In this document: positions 8,158 to 16,487 of the stretch, in pieces | Numbering within the stretch: position 1 is the first letter of the stretch | Layout of the letters: each line of letters starts with the position of its first letter | Translations under genes and position numbers: made by a program | Assembly (NCBI GenBank): GCA_964617875.1 | Contig: CAZUAI010000013.1 | Coordinates: 21,295 to 85,294, forward strand | Direction of reading: 5' to 3' | Length of the DNA stretch: 64,000 bases | Origin: CAZMVY01 sp964617875 | GTDB lineage: Bacteria; Planctomycetota; Phycisphaerae; UBA1845; PWPN01 | Notes under the pieces: generated by a model | Databases searched by the model: none | What the model was told of the DNA's origin: nothing | Seen by the model: only the letters and a program-made list of their open reading frames with translations

Positions 8158-8590
8158 GAGCCTTCTCCTTGGAGCGTGGCAGACCTTCCGGCCCGATGAC
8201 CACAATCGGCAGCGCCTCACAACGGACAACGCCGCCGCTCACATGGCGGACATGGGCATCGGACACCCCATCCACAGCGAGCAGGGCACGCTCAAACGCC
8301 CGCTCCGCCTTCGTCGCCGGCCAGTCGGGATAGGCGGCGGCATCGGCCGGCGCCACGGAACCGGCCGACGCCCAACCGCCCGTTACCACACGTTCGCTAT
8401 CCCGCCTTCGAACGACGGCTTTGTCTACCGCACACTCCGGTTCCCAGCCATGACGATAGCCCGACCCGGGTCCGAACACACACAGCGGCAGATCCACAAC
8501 ATCACCCCCACATCGCCAGGCAATGGCCCGCCGGATTCCCCCCCGCAACCACCGGAGCAGGCCGACGCCCCTTCCTGTTAGCTTTCTGTT
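8158..8590 (-). other. Long lexA leader region without an assignable gene
   Basis: 433 nt between the consensus promoter and the lexA start. An open frame exists on the minus strand, but its only ATG overlaps the -10 box and the frame runs about 250 nt into lexA. Its translation is Arg/Gly-rich and shows no recognisable domain. It is best read as an untranslated leader or a degraded gene. Confidence 0.4.
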
Positions 8591-8597
8591 CGGTGTC

Positions 8598-8626
8598 ATT
8601 CTACCCTAACATCGGACGAACGTCAA
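8598..8626 (-). promoter_or_regulatory. Consensus promoter reading toward lexA
   Basis: Minus strand: TTGACG (8621-8626), exactly 17 nt, TAGAAT (8598-8603), one of the best sigma-70-type matches in the window. TGTTAG (8576-8581) and CTAACA (8606-8611) form a 6-bp inverted repeat around the -10 box. Transcription would start near 8591, about 430 nt before the lexA GTG. No assignable gene lies between. Confidence 0.6.
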
Positions 8627-8639
8627 TGCCCCCCATAGC

Positions 8640-8970
8640 GAAAATCGCCGTTTTTTTGCGAAACCTCCGGGTGCTTCCGAGGACTCAACACGTGGTGATA
8701 CATCCGAAAGAACCTCCCAACATCTTGTGGCTATCGACGGGCTTGGCGGCGATTCTTCAGGGGACTCATAAGTCGTCGGGGGCCAGCGGGTTGGAGGAAG
8801 GCCGCAAACGAGTTCAGCTTTGCTCAGCCACAATCCTCCTCGATCGGCCAGCCCCTTGACCCCTGAGAGCCCATGTCGGCTATATGGTGTCCGCGTGTCT
8901 TTAATCTGCGCTCGGCGCCGTTGACGCGGCGGGTGAGCGCGGCCTGTCGAAACACCCATGGTCTGTGGAC
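8640..8970. other. Intergenic stretch with no assignable gene
   Basis: Between the lexA promoter and repeat copy B. It contains short T-runs (around 8651-8657) and scattered AT-richer words. No frame with a ribosome site and recognisable domain was found on either strand. Confidence 0.4.
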
Positions 8971-8973
8971 AGC

Positions 8974-9170
8974 TGTAGCACGTAGGGCACGGTCGCAGCC
9001 AGCGCCAGGACGTAGGGCACGGTCGCAGCCCGCGCCAGCGGGCAAGACCTGCCGCTCCGGGCTTTTCCTCCATGTACGTCGTCGCCAAGGCACGTAGGGC
9101 ACGGTCGCAGCCCGCGTCAGCGGGCAAGACCTGCCGCCTCGGGCTGGTTCCTGCCGAAATCGCCGGGCAG
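8974..9170. repeat. Dispersed repeat array, copy B
   Basis: Three units built on CACGTAGGGCACGGTCGCAG, two of which end in the tail GCGGGCAAGACCTGCCGC. The last is followed by 'CTCGGGCTGGTTCCTGCC' and 'AATCGCCGGGCAG', the same 3' extension as in copy C. It ends about 80 nt before the beta-helix gene. Confidence 0.8.
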
Positions 9171-9253
9171 ACCCGTTCCCACGCTTGTGCGAATCGCGCG
9201 TCACGCTTACCGTATTTCGCCAACCGCTTGCATGGCGGGACAGGAGTGACAGG

Positions 9254-10663
9254 ATGAAGGCGTGGACGTGGCGACTCGCGGTCGCAGGCCTGGCGTGCTG
9301 GTCAATCGGACAACCCGTGCGGGCGGCCCAGAAGAAGGGCCCATCCGGCACGGCCAGAAAGCCCGCCGCGACGCAACCGGCCCCGGCGGCCGCCGATCTG
9401 CCCAAGGGGCCGGTCGTAAGCGTGAAAGCCCATGGCGCAAAGGGCGACGGCAAGACCGACGACGCGGCCGCGTTCCAGAAGGCGCTCGACCAGGCCGGCC
9501 GGCAGCCCGGGACGACCGTGGAGGTCCCGGTAGGCAACTATGTGCTCAAGAAGGGTATCACCATCCCTTACGGCACGGCCCTCGTCGGCGTCTGGCACGC
9601 ACCGACGGCCAAGACGCTGATGAAGGGCACGACGCTGCTGGCGGTCGACGGCCAGGGCGACGAGAACGGCACGCCGCTCATCACGATGCAGGGCGACTCG
9701 ACGCTGAAGGGCATCACCGTCTATTACCCCGAGCAGGACAACCCGGACGAGATCCGGCCGTATCCCTGGTGCATCCGCGTCGCGGGCGACAGCGCGAGCA
9801 TCCTCGACTGCCTCCTGGTCAATCCCTACAAGGGCATCGACCTGGCGACGGTGCCGAGCCAGCGGCATTTCGTGAGCCGCGTGTACGGGCAGCCGTTGCG
9901 GATCGGCATCTTCGTCGACCAGTGCTACGACGTCGGGCGGATCGAGAACGTGCATTTCTGGCCGTTCTGGAAGTGGGCGGAGAACTCCCCGATCCACCGC
10001 TGGATGCTGGCGAACAGCGAGTGCTTCGTCTTCGCCCGGACCGACTGGGAGTACGTCTGCAACACGTTCTGCTTCGGCTACGGCGTGGGCTACAAGTTCG
10101 TCAAATCGGCCAGGGGCGCGTGCAACGGCAACTTTCTCGGCATCGGCGCGGATGCGACACGGCGGGCCGTCGTCGTCGAGGAATGCCAGCCGGCGGGCCT
10201 GCTGATCACGAACGGCGAGTTCGTCAGCTTCGGCACGCCGGACGCAACGGAGGTCGAGATCCTCCCCACGAATCACGGCCCCGTGCAGTTCAGCAACTGC
10301 GCGTTCTGGGGGCCGGCGGACCGGATCGCGATCGTGCGCGGGGGGCTGGCCTCGTTCAACCAGTGCCACTTCCAGTACTGGGACCACTTCAGGCGGCAGA
10401 ACCACGCCATCCGCGCCGAGGGCGGCCGCCTGATCGTGAACGCCTGCCGCTTCACGCACGACGCCCCGCACGTCTTCCTCGGCGAGCGGGTCGGCAGCGC
10501 GACGGTCGTCGCGAACCTCTTCGCCGGCCGGATGCGGATCGAGAACCGGATCGGCGAACAGGCGCAGATCGGGCTGAACGTCGGCGATGTCCCGGCGCCG
10601 CCCGAGGTCGGACCGCCGGCGCCGCCGTCCCTGCCGACCACGCAACCGTCGCGGGCGGATTAG
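9254..10663 (+). CDS. Secreted right-handed beta-helix (pectate lyase superfamily-like) protein
   Basis: A 469-residue exported protein. A signal peptide (residues 1-24, ending VRAA) and a Pro/Ala-rich linker lead into 'VSVKAHGAKGDGKTDDAAAF', the start motif of the pectate_lyase_3/GH28-related beta-helix domain. Repeated short strands follow through residue ~440, and a Pro-rich tail closes the protein. Members bind or cleave polysaccharides. No catalytic set could be assigned, so enzymatic activity is uncertain. The ATG at 9254 follows 'CAGGAGTGACAGG', a good ribosome site. It sits alone, downstream of repeat copy B and 140 nt before the aminotransferase gene, which has its own promoter. Confidence 0.75.
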   Translation: MKAWTWRLAVAGLACWSIGQPVRAAQKKGPSGTARKPAATQPAPAAADLPKGPVVSVKAHGAKGDGKTDDAAAFQKALDQAGRQPGTTVEVPVGNYVLKKGITIPYGTALVGVWHAPTAKTLMKGTTLLAVDGQGDENGTPLITMQGDSTLKGITVYYPEQDNPDEIRPYPWCIRVAGDSASILDCLLVNPYKGIDLATVPSQRHFVSRVYGQPLRIGIFVDQCYDVGRIENVHFWPFWKWAENSPIHRWMLANSECFVFARTDWEYVCNTFCFGYGVGYKFVKSARGACNGNFLGIGADATRRAVVVEECQPAGLLITNGEFVSFGTPDATEVEILPTNHGPVQFSNCAFWGPADRIAIVRGGLASFNQCHFQYWDHFRRQNHAIRAEGGRLIVNACRFTHDAPHVFLGERVGSATVVANLFAGRMRIENRIGEQAQIGLNVGDVPAPPEVGPPAPPSLPTTQPSRAD

Positions 10664-10717
10664 CGAACGGGAAGGCGCCACGAGGCGGGAAACCGGCGAA
10701 CGGGGGGTCGGGCGATG

Positions 10718-10746
10718 TTGTCCCGCCGGACCACTTTGGGTAGATT
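10718..10746 (+). promoter_or_regulatory. Promoter of the DegT-family aminotransferase
   Basis: TTGTCC (10718-10723), 17-nt spacer, TAGATT (10741-10746). The start would fall near 10753, leaving a leader of about 50 nt that holds the ribosome site 'GCGAGGCGG' before the ATG at 10804. Confidence 0.5.
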
Positions 10747-10803
10747 GCGGGCCCGGTCGGCGGCGGGCGGCGCCCGTGTCCGGGAAAGGCGAGGCGGCCA
10801 ATC

Positions 10804-12039
10804 ATGGCGGAACAACTGGCGATTCACGGCGGGCAGCCGGTGCGGACGAAACCGTTCTCTTCGTGGCCGGTCTACGGGCCGGAAGAGGAACAGGCCCTGC
10901 TCCGCGTCCTCCGCAGCGGCAAGTGGGGCAAGCTGGACGGCTTCGAGGTCGCCACGTTTGAGCGGCGATTCGCCGAGTTCCAGCACGCGAAGCACGGAAT
11001 CGCCGTCGTCAACGGCACGGTCTCGCTGCGTCTGGCCCTGCTGGCGGCGGGGATCCGGGCGGGCGACGAGGTCATCGTCCCGCCGTACACCTTCGCGGCG
11101 ACCGCGACGGCCGTCGTCGAGTGCAACGCCACCCCGGTGTTCGCCGACCTCGAACTCGACACGTTCAACATCGACCCGAAGGCGATCGAGGCCGCCGTCA
11201 CGCCGCGGACGCGGGCGATCATCCCGGTCCACATGGGCGGGCTGCCGGTGGACATGGACGCGATCCTGGCCATCGCCCGGCGGCACAATCTCGTCGTGAT
11301 CGAAGACGCCGCGCACGCCCACGGCGCCGAGTACAAGGGCCGGCGCGTCGGGGCGATCGGTCACATGGGCTCGTTCTCGTTCCAGTCCACGAAAAACCTG
11401 ACCGCCGGCGAGGGCGGCATCATCACCACGTCCGACGACAGGCTCGCCGAGGCCTGCCGGTCGGTTCACAACTGCGGACGCGTCGCGGGCGGAATGTGGT
11501 ACGAGCACCACGTCATCGCGGGCAACTACCGGCTCGGCGAGTTCCAGGGCGCGATCCTCAACGCCCAGCTGGACCGTCTGGAGGAGCAGTGCCGGACGCG
11601 CGAACGGAACGGGACGTACCTCGCGGCGAGACTGGGCCGCCTGCCCGGCATCATCCCGCAGGCCCGCCCCGCCCACTGCACACGGCACGGCTGGCACCTG
11701 TTCCTGCTTCGGTTCGACCCCGCGGTGCTCGGAGCGCCTCGCGATGCGTTCCTCAAGGCACTCGCGGCCGAGGGCATCCCGATCGCGGGCGGCTACGCCT
11801 GGCCGCTCTATCGCCAGCCGCTGTTCCTGAACCGGGCGTTCGGCCCGTACTCCGGCTGCGGCGGCACGCCCCCCGGGGCCGACTACGCGAAGGTCCGCTG
11901 CCCCAACTGCGAGACGATCTGCTACGAGCAGGGCGCGTGGATGGAGCAGAAGCTGATGCTCGGCACCCAGGCCGACATGGACGATATCGTCCGGGCCTTC
12001 ACGAAGGTTCACGAGAACCGCGACACGCTGCCGAAATGA
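10804..12039 (+). CDS. DegT/DnrJ/EryC1/StrS family aminotransferase
   Basis: A 411-residue PLP-dependent sugar aminotransferase-type protein. Diagnostic blocks are 'GKWGKLDGFEVATFERRFAE', 'HGIAVVNGTVSLRLALLAAG', 'VIVPPYTFAATATAV', 'VVIEDAAHAHGAEY' and the PLP lysine in 'FQSTKNLTAGEGGI'. The C-terminus holds 'YAKVRCPNCETICYEQ', a block typical of the AHBA synthase-like branch. Family members transaminate keto sugars for deoxyamino sugar or cell-surface glycan synthesis, though some relatives are non-catalytic. No sugar-nucleotide genes are adjacent, so the substrate is unknown. It ends 6 nt from the convergent purM gene. Confidence 0.85.
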   Translation: MAEQLAIHGGQPVRTKPFSSWPVYGPEEEQALLRVLRSGKWGKLDGFEVATFERRFAEFQHAKHGIAVVNGTVSLRLALLAAGIRAGDEVIVPPYTFAATATAVVECNATPVFADLELDTFNIDPKAIEAAVTPRTRAIIPVHMGGLPVDMDAILAIARRHNLVVIEDAAHAHGAEYKGRRVGAIGHMGSFSFQSTKNLTAGEGGIITTSDDRLAEACRSVHNCGRVAGGMWYEHHVIAGNYRLGEFQGAILNAQLDRLEEQCRTRERNGTYLAARLGRLPGIIPQARPAHCTRHGWHLFLLRFDPAVLGAPRDAFLKALAAEGIPIAGGYAWPLYRQPLFLNRAFGPYSGCGGTPPGADYAKVRCPNCETICYEQGAWMEQKLMLGTQADMDDIVRAFTKVHENRDTLPK

Positions 12040-12045
12040 GCGATT

Positions 12046-13113
12046 CTATCGCAACGCGACTCGCCGTCGCCCGCGCCGGACGTGGCCGATCGTCATCGCG
12101 TCCTGGCCCTGGCGGCGAAGGTGGTCGATGGCGGCGCCCGCCGACTCGCGCCGCACGATGACGACGTAGCCGATGCCCATGTTGAACGTCTGCCACATGT
12201 CCTTCGTGTCGGCGCCGAGCGACTTGAGCCAATCGAAGACCTTCGGGGCCGGCCAGCTCTTCCGCTCGAGCACGACGCCGCAGCCGCTCGGCAACACGCG
12301 CGGGACGTTGCCGACCAGGCCGCCGCCGGTGATGTGCGCCATCGCCCGGACGACCCGCGTGCCGCCGAAATGCCTCAGCAGCGAGAGAATCGGGCGGACG
12401 TAGATGCTCGTCGGGCGGAGCAGTGCCTCGCCCACCGTTTCCCCCAGGGCGTCCACGTATGTGTTCGCGCGAAGGCGGGCACGGCCGAAGACCAGCTTCC
12501 GCACGAGGGCGTAGCCGTTCGAGTGCAGGCCGGACGACGGCAGGCCGATGACGACGTCGCCGGGCTTCACCCGTGAGCCGTCGATGATCTGCTTCCGTTC
12601 GACCGCGCCGACGGCGAAGCCCGCCAGGTCGAACTCGCCGCGGCGGTACACGTCGGGCATCTCGGCCGTCTCGCCGCCGAGCAGGGCGCACTGCGACCGG
12701 CGGCAGCCCTCGGCGACGCCCGCGACAAGGTCGGCGACGAACGCGGGGTTCAGCTTGTGCAGGGCGATGTAGTCGAGGAAGAACAGCGGTTCGGCCCCGC
12801 AGGTGAGCATGTCGTTGACGTTCATCGCGACGAGGTCGATGCCGACCGTGTTGACGCGCTTCATCGCCGCGGCGACGAGGACCTTCGTGCCCACGCCGTC
12901 CGTGCAGCCGACGAGCACCGGCTCCCGGTAGTTGCTGGGGAAGAGCTTCCTGTTGTAGTCGAACCGGAAGAGCCCGGCGAACCCGCCGTAGCGGCCGAGG
13001 ACGCGCGGCCCGTACGTGCTGCGGACGTGGCCCTTGATCAGCTCGACCATCCGGTCGTTCGCGTCCACATCCACGCCGGCGTCGCGGTACGTGACCTTCT
13101 TCCTCGCTGGCAT
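12046..13113 (-). CDS. purM: Phosphoribosylformylglycinamidine cyclo-ligase
   Basis: A 355-residue PurM (AIR synthetase), which makes aminoimidazole ribonucleotide from FGAM with ATP in purine synthesis. Diagnostic sequences are 'TYRDAGVDVDANDRMVELIK', 'LVGCTDGVGTKVLVA', 'IDLVAMNVNDMLTCGAEPLF' and 'CALLGGETAEMPDVY'. The length is that of the family. The ATG at 13113 is chosen because the -10 box ends exactly 6 nt before it; a GTG two codons upstream is inside that 6-nt gap. There is no Shine-Dalgarno, so a leaderless transcript is likely. No other pur gene is nearby. Confidence 0.95.
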   Translation of the reverse strand: MPARKKVTYRDAGVDVDANDRMVELIKGHVRSTYGPRVLGRYGGFAGLFRFDYNRKLFPSNYREPVLVGCTDGVGTKVLVAAAMKRVNTVGIDLVAMNVNDMLTCGAEPLFFLDYIALHKLNPAFVADLVAGVAEGCRRSQCALLGGETAEMPDVYRRGEFDLAGFAVGAVERKQIIDGSRVKPGDVVIGLPSSGLHSNGYALVRKLVFGRARLRANTYVDALGETVGEALLRPTSIYVRPILSLLRHFGGTRVVRAMAHITGGGLVGNVPRVLPSGCGVVLERKSWPAPKVFDWLKSLGADTKDMWQTFNMGIGYVVIVRRESAGAAIDHLRRQGQDAMTIGHVRRGRRRVALR

Positions 13114-13119
13114 GGGCAC

Positions 13120-13148
13120 AGATTAGCGTTGACCGCATGGCCCGACAA
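13120..13148 (-). promoter_or_regulatory. purM promoter, leaderless geometry
   Basis: Minus strand: TTGTCG (13143-13148), 17-nt spacer, TAATCT (13120-13125), then six nucleotides and the ATG at 13113. Transcription would start at or beside the start codon. Confidence 0.6.
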
Positions 13149-13172
13149 GTGCGGAACCCTATCAAGCCGTAG

Positions 13173-13219
13173 GGTGGGCGGTTCCGCCCTGAGCTTGCCG
13201 AAGGGCGGGTTCGCCCACC
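13173..13219. repeat. Inverted repeat between acnA and purM
   Basis: Left arm GGTGGGCGGTTCCGCCCT (13173-13190) and right arm AGGGCGGGTTCGCCCACC (13202-13219) pair at about 15 of 18 positions around an 11-nt loop (GAGCTTGCCGA). The CTGAGCTTGCCGAAGGG core resembles a short repeat spread through many environmental genomes. It lies between the 3' end of acnA (13245) and the purM promoter, so it may also help end transcripts. Confidence 0.55.
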
Positions 13220-13244
13220 TTCTTGCTCGTGATTTCGGTGGACG

Positions 13245-15956
13245 TCACCCCAGCATCTTCCGCAACACCGTCTGCAGGATGCCGCCGTTGCGGTAGTACT
13301 CGACGTCCACCGGCGTATCGACGCGGGCCGTGACCTTGAACGTCTTCGTCGTGCCGTCGTCGCCGCGGGCCGTGACGGTCAGGTCCTGCAGCGGTTTCAG
13401 ATCGTCGTTCAGGTCCGGGAGGTCGAACGTCTCGCGCCCCGTCAGGCCGAGCGTCTCGCGCGACTCGCCCGGCTTGTACTGCAGCGGCAGGATGCCCATC
13501 CCGACCAGGTTGCTGCGGTGGATCCGCTCGAAGCTCTCGGCGAGCGCCGCCCGGATGCCGAGCAGCGCCGGGCCCTTGGCGGCCCAGTCGCGCGAGCTGC
13601 CCGAGCCGTACTCCTTGCCGGCGAGCACCAGCAGCGGCGTGCCCGCGGCGCGGTACCGCATCGCGGCTTCGTAGATGCTCGTCGTCTCGCCCGTCGGCAG
13701 GTGGGTCGTGAAGCAGCCCTCGGTGCCCGGGGCAAGCTGGTTCCGCAGGCGGATGTTGGCAAACGTCCCGCGAGTCATGACTCGGTCGTTGCCCCGGCGG
13801 GCCCCGTAACTGTTGAAATCGGCGGGCTTGACGCCGCGCTGCTGGAGGAACAGCCCGGCGGGGCTGTCGGCCTTGATCGAGCCGGCGGGCGAGATGTGGT
13901 CGGTCGTCACCGAGTCGCCGACCATCACGAGCACGCGGGCCCCGACGATCGGGCGGATCGGGTCCGGCCGCGGCTTCATGTCGAGGAAAAACGGCGGCTC
14001 CTGGATGTACGTGCTGTTCGCGTCCCAGCGGTACAGCTCGCCCTCGGCGACGGGGATCGCGTTCCACAGCTCGTTGCCGGCAAAGACATCGGCGTACCGG
14101 CGGCGGAACTGCTCGGCCGAAACGCACCGGGCGACCGTCTGGCCGACCTCGGCGCTGCCCGGCCAGATGTCCTTCAGATAGACGTCGCGGCCGTCGCCGC
14201 CCCGGCCGATCGGCTCCGCGGCGAGGTCGATATCGACCGTGCCGGCGAGGGCGTACGCGACCACCAGCGGCGGACTCGCGAGGTAGTTCGCCTTCACATG
14301 CGGGTTCACGCGGCCTTCGAAATTGCGGTTGCCACTGAGGACCGAGCAGGCGACCAGGTCCGCCTCGCCGATCGCCCTGGCGACGGGCTCCGGCAGCGGG
14401 CCGCTGTTGCCGATGCAGGTCATGCAGCCGTACCCGGTGTTCTGGAAGCCGAGCTTGTCGAGGTACGGCGTCAGGCCGGCCGCGTCGAGGTAGTCCGTCA
14501 CGACGCGCGAGCCGGGCGAGAGGCTGGTCTTCACGTGCGGCTTGACGGTCAGGCCCCTTTCGACGGCCTTCTTCGCGAGCAGGCCTGCGGCAATCATCAC
14601 CGACGGGTTGCTCGTGTTCGTGCAGCTCGTGATGGCCGCGATGACCACGGCGCCGTGACCGATCGTCGATTCCCCGTCCTGGCGAACCACGGCCGTTCGT
14701 GCCGCGGCCGCCTCGTCGAGCCCGAATCCGCGCTTGTCGACCGGGGCGCGGAGCGCGGCGCGGAACGTCTTCTTCATGTCCGCCAGCAGCACGCGGTCGT
14801 GCGGGCGCTTCGGCCCGGCGAGGCTCGGGCGGACCGTCGCGAGGTCCAGCTCGATCAGGTCGGTGTACTCCGGACGCGGCGACCCGGGCGTCAGGAACAG
14901 GCCCTGTTCCTTCGTGTATCGCTCGACGAGATCGACCTCCTCGTCGGGCCGCCCGGTCAGGCGAAGGTACTCGAGCGTGACGGCGTCCGTGGGGAAGAAG
15001 CCCATCGTCGCGCCGTACTCCGGGCCCATGTTCGCGACGGTCGCGCGGTCCGGCAGGCTGAGCTTCGGAAGGGCCTCGCCGCAGAACTCGACGAACTTGC
15101 CCACGACCCCCTTCGCACGCAGCATCTGCGTGACGGTCAGCACCAGGTCGGTGGCCGTCGCCCCTTCGGGCAGCTCGCCGTACAGCCGGAAGCCGATCAC
15201 CTCGGGCATGAGCATGTAGATCGGCTGGCCGAGCATGACCGCCTCGGCCTCGATGCCGCCGACGCCCCACCCGACCACACCGAGGCCGTTGATCATGGTC
15301 GTGTGGCTGTCCGTGCCGACGAGGCTGTCGGGGAACGCCACCACGCGGCCGCTCTCGCGCCTCGTCAGCACGCCGCGGGCAAGGTACTCGAGGTTCACCT
15401 GGTGGACGATCCCCGTCGCCGGCGGCACGACGCGGAAGTTGTCGAACGCCTTCTGGCCCCAGCGGAGAAACTCGTATCGCTCGCGGTTGCGCTCGAACTC
15501 CTTCGCCACGTTCCGACGGAGGGCGTCGGCCGTGCCGAAGGCATCGACCTGCACGGAGTGGTCGATCACGAGGTCGCACGGAACGCCGGGATTGATCCGC
15601 TTCGGGTCGCCGCCGAGCCGGGCGACGGCCGCCCGCATCGCCGCCAGATCCACAACGGCCGGCACGCCCGTGAAATCCTGCAGCAGCACGCGGCCGGGCA
15701 TGAACGGCACTTCGACCGGCTTCGGCGCCTTCGCGTTCCAGTTGGCGAGTTCGCGCACGTCCTTCTCGTGGACGAGGAAGCCGTCCACGTTTCGCAGGGC
15801 CCCTTCGAGCAGGACCCGGATCGAGTACGGCAGCCGGTCCACGGGGCCGATGCCGTCGGCGGCGAGCCTCTCCAGCCGGTAGATGCGGACGGGGCCGCGC
15901 CGCGTCTGCAGGTCGGCCTCGGCGCCGAACGGATTGCCAGCTTTTTCGAACGACAT
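13245..15956 (-). CDS. acnA: Aconitate hydratase (AcnA type)
   Basis: A 903-residue monomeric aconitase, interconverting citrate and isocitrate in the TCA cycle with a [4Fe-4S] cluster. Cluster cysteines are visible in 'ITSCTNTSNPSVM' and in 'GCMTCIGNSGPL' (two). Other blocks are 'DLVIDHSVQVDAFG', 'GTDSHTTMINGLGVVGWGVG', 'SSRDWAAKGPALLGIRA' and 'NLVGMGILPLQYKPGES'. The length equals the family standard. The ATG at 15956 follows 'GGCGGGAGATCTGCT' on the minus strand. The frame stays open far upstream, but that part reads through the repeat array and antisense of proA and is not coding. Confidence 0.96.
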   Translation of the reverse strand: MSFEKAGNPFGAEADLQTRRGPVRIYRLERLAADGIGPVDRLPYSIRVLLEGALRNVDGFLVHEKDVRELANWNAKAPKPVEVPFMPGRVLLQDFTGVPAVVDLAAMRAAVARLGGDPKRINPGVPCDLVIDHSVQVDAFGTADALRRNVAKEFERNRERYEFLRWGQKAFDNFRVVPPATGIVHQVNLEYLARGVLTRRESGRVVAFPDSLVGTDSHTTMINGLGVVGWGVGGIEAEAVMLGQPIYMLMPEVIGFRLYGELPEGATATDLVLTVTQMLRAKGVVGKFVEFCGEALPKLSLPDRATVANMGPEYGATMGFFPTDAVTLEYLRLTGRPDEEVDLVERYTKEQGLFLTPGSPRPEYTDLIELDLATVRPSLAGPKRPHDRVLLADMKKTFRAALRAPVDKRGFGLDEAAAARTAVVRQDGESTIGHGAVVIAAITSCTNTSNPSVMIAAGLLAKKAVERGLTVKPHVKTSLSPGSRVVTDYLDAAGLTPYLDKLGFQNTGYGCMTCIGNSGPLPEPVARAIGEADLVACSVLSGNRNFEGRVNPHVKANYLASPPLVVAYALAGTVDIDLAAEPIGRGGDGRDVYLKDIWPGSAEVGQTVARCVSAEQFRRRYADVFAGNELWNAIPVAEGELYRWDANSTYIQEPPFFLDMKPRPDPIRPIVGARVLVMVGDSVTTDHISPAGSIKADSPAGLFLQQRGVKPADFNSYGARRGNDRVMTRGTFANIRLRNQLAPGTEGCFTTHLPTGETTSIYEAAMRYRAAGTPLLVLAGKEYGSGSSRDWAAKGPALLGIRAALAESFERIHRSNLVGMGILPLQYKPGESRETLGLTGRETFDLPDLNDDLKPLQDLTVTARGDDGTTKTFKVTARVDTPVDVEYYRNGGILQTVLRKMLG

Positions 15957-15986
15957 AGCAGATCTCCCGCCGGTAAGGCGGCGGGT

Positions 15987-16017
15987 ATCATACCGGATTC
16001 CGGCGTTCGTTGACCAA
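15987..16017 (-). promoter_or_regulatory. Possible acnA promoter
   Basis: Minus strand TATGAT (15987-15992) with TTGGTC (16012-16017) 19 nt away. The spacer is longer than ideal. The start would leave a ~25-nt leader containing the ribosome site. Confidence 0.35.
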
Positions 16018-16167
16018 GGCCGTGCGGCCCCCGTGCGGCCGGGTCGCTGCCGCCCCGCTTGACACCACGTGAGCGCGCCGTAGGGCCGGCGGTCGGCCGC
16101 GTCTACCGGGACGAGTTTCCTCGCGATGGCTGCCTGCGGCGGCCGCCGGGTACGCAGCCGTACGAGC

Positions 16168-16440
16168 GGCCCTGTAGCACGTAGGGCACGGTCGTCAGGG
16201 ACGGTCGCAGCCCGCGCCAGCGGGCAAGACCTGCCGCTTCGAGCTGAATGAGCCGCGAAGCGACGACGGTCTGTAGCACGTAGGGCACCGGCCACAGCCC
16301 GCGCAAGCACGTCGGGCACGGTCGCCGCCCGCGCCAGCACGTAGGGCACGGTCGCCGCCCGCGCCAGCGGGCAAGACCTGCCGCTTCGGCCTGCCGCCTC
16401 GGGCTGGTTCCTGCCGGAATCGCCGGGCAGGCCCCGGCCC
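16168..16440. repeat. Dispersed repeat array, copy C (largest)
   Basis: At least five units of the CACGTAGGGCACGGTCG family. Two consecutive units (about 16306-16365) are exactly 30 bp long and near-identical, followed by CGGGCAAGACCTGCCGC. The array also holds 'GAGCCGCGAAGCGACGACGG' (shared with copy A) and 'CTCGGGCTGGTTCCTGCC' (shared with copy B). It fills the gap between acnA and proA. Confidence 0.85.
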
Positions 16441-16487
16441 CTCCGGGGCTTCTGTGCCGACCGCGGCCGCGATATCATGGCTTGACC

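Noticed and set aside
7907..8599. Minus-strand frame between the lexA promoter and lexA
   Set aside because: Its only ATG overlaps the -10 box, the frame runs 250 nt into lexA in another phase, and no domain is recognisable.
16168..16440. Possible CRISPR array in copy C (30-bp periodic repeats)
   Set aside because: Units are contiguous, with no unique spacers of uniform length, and no cas genes are present.
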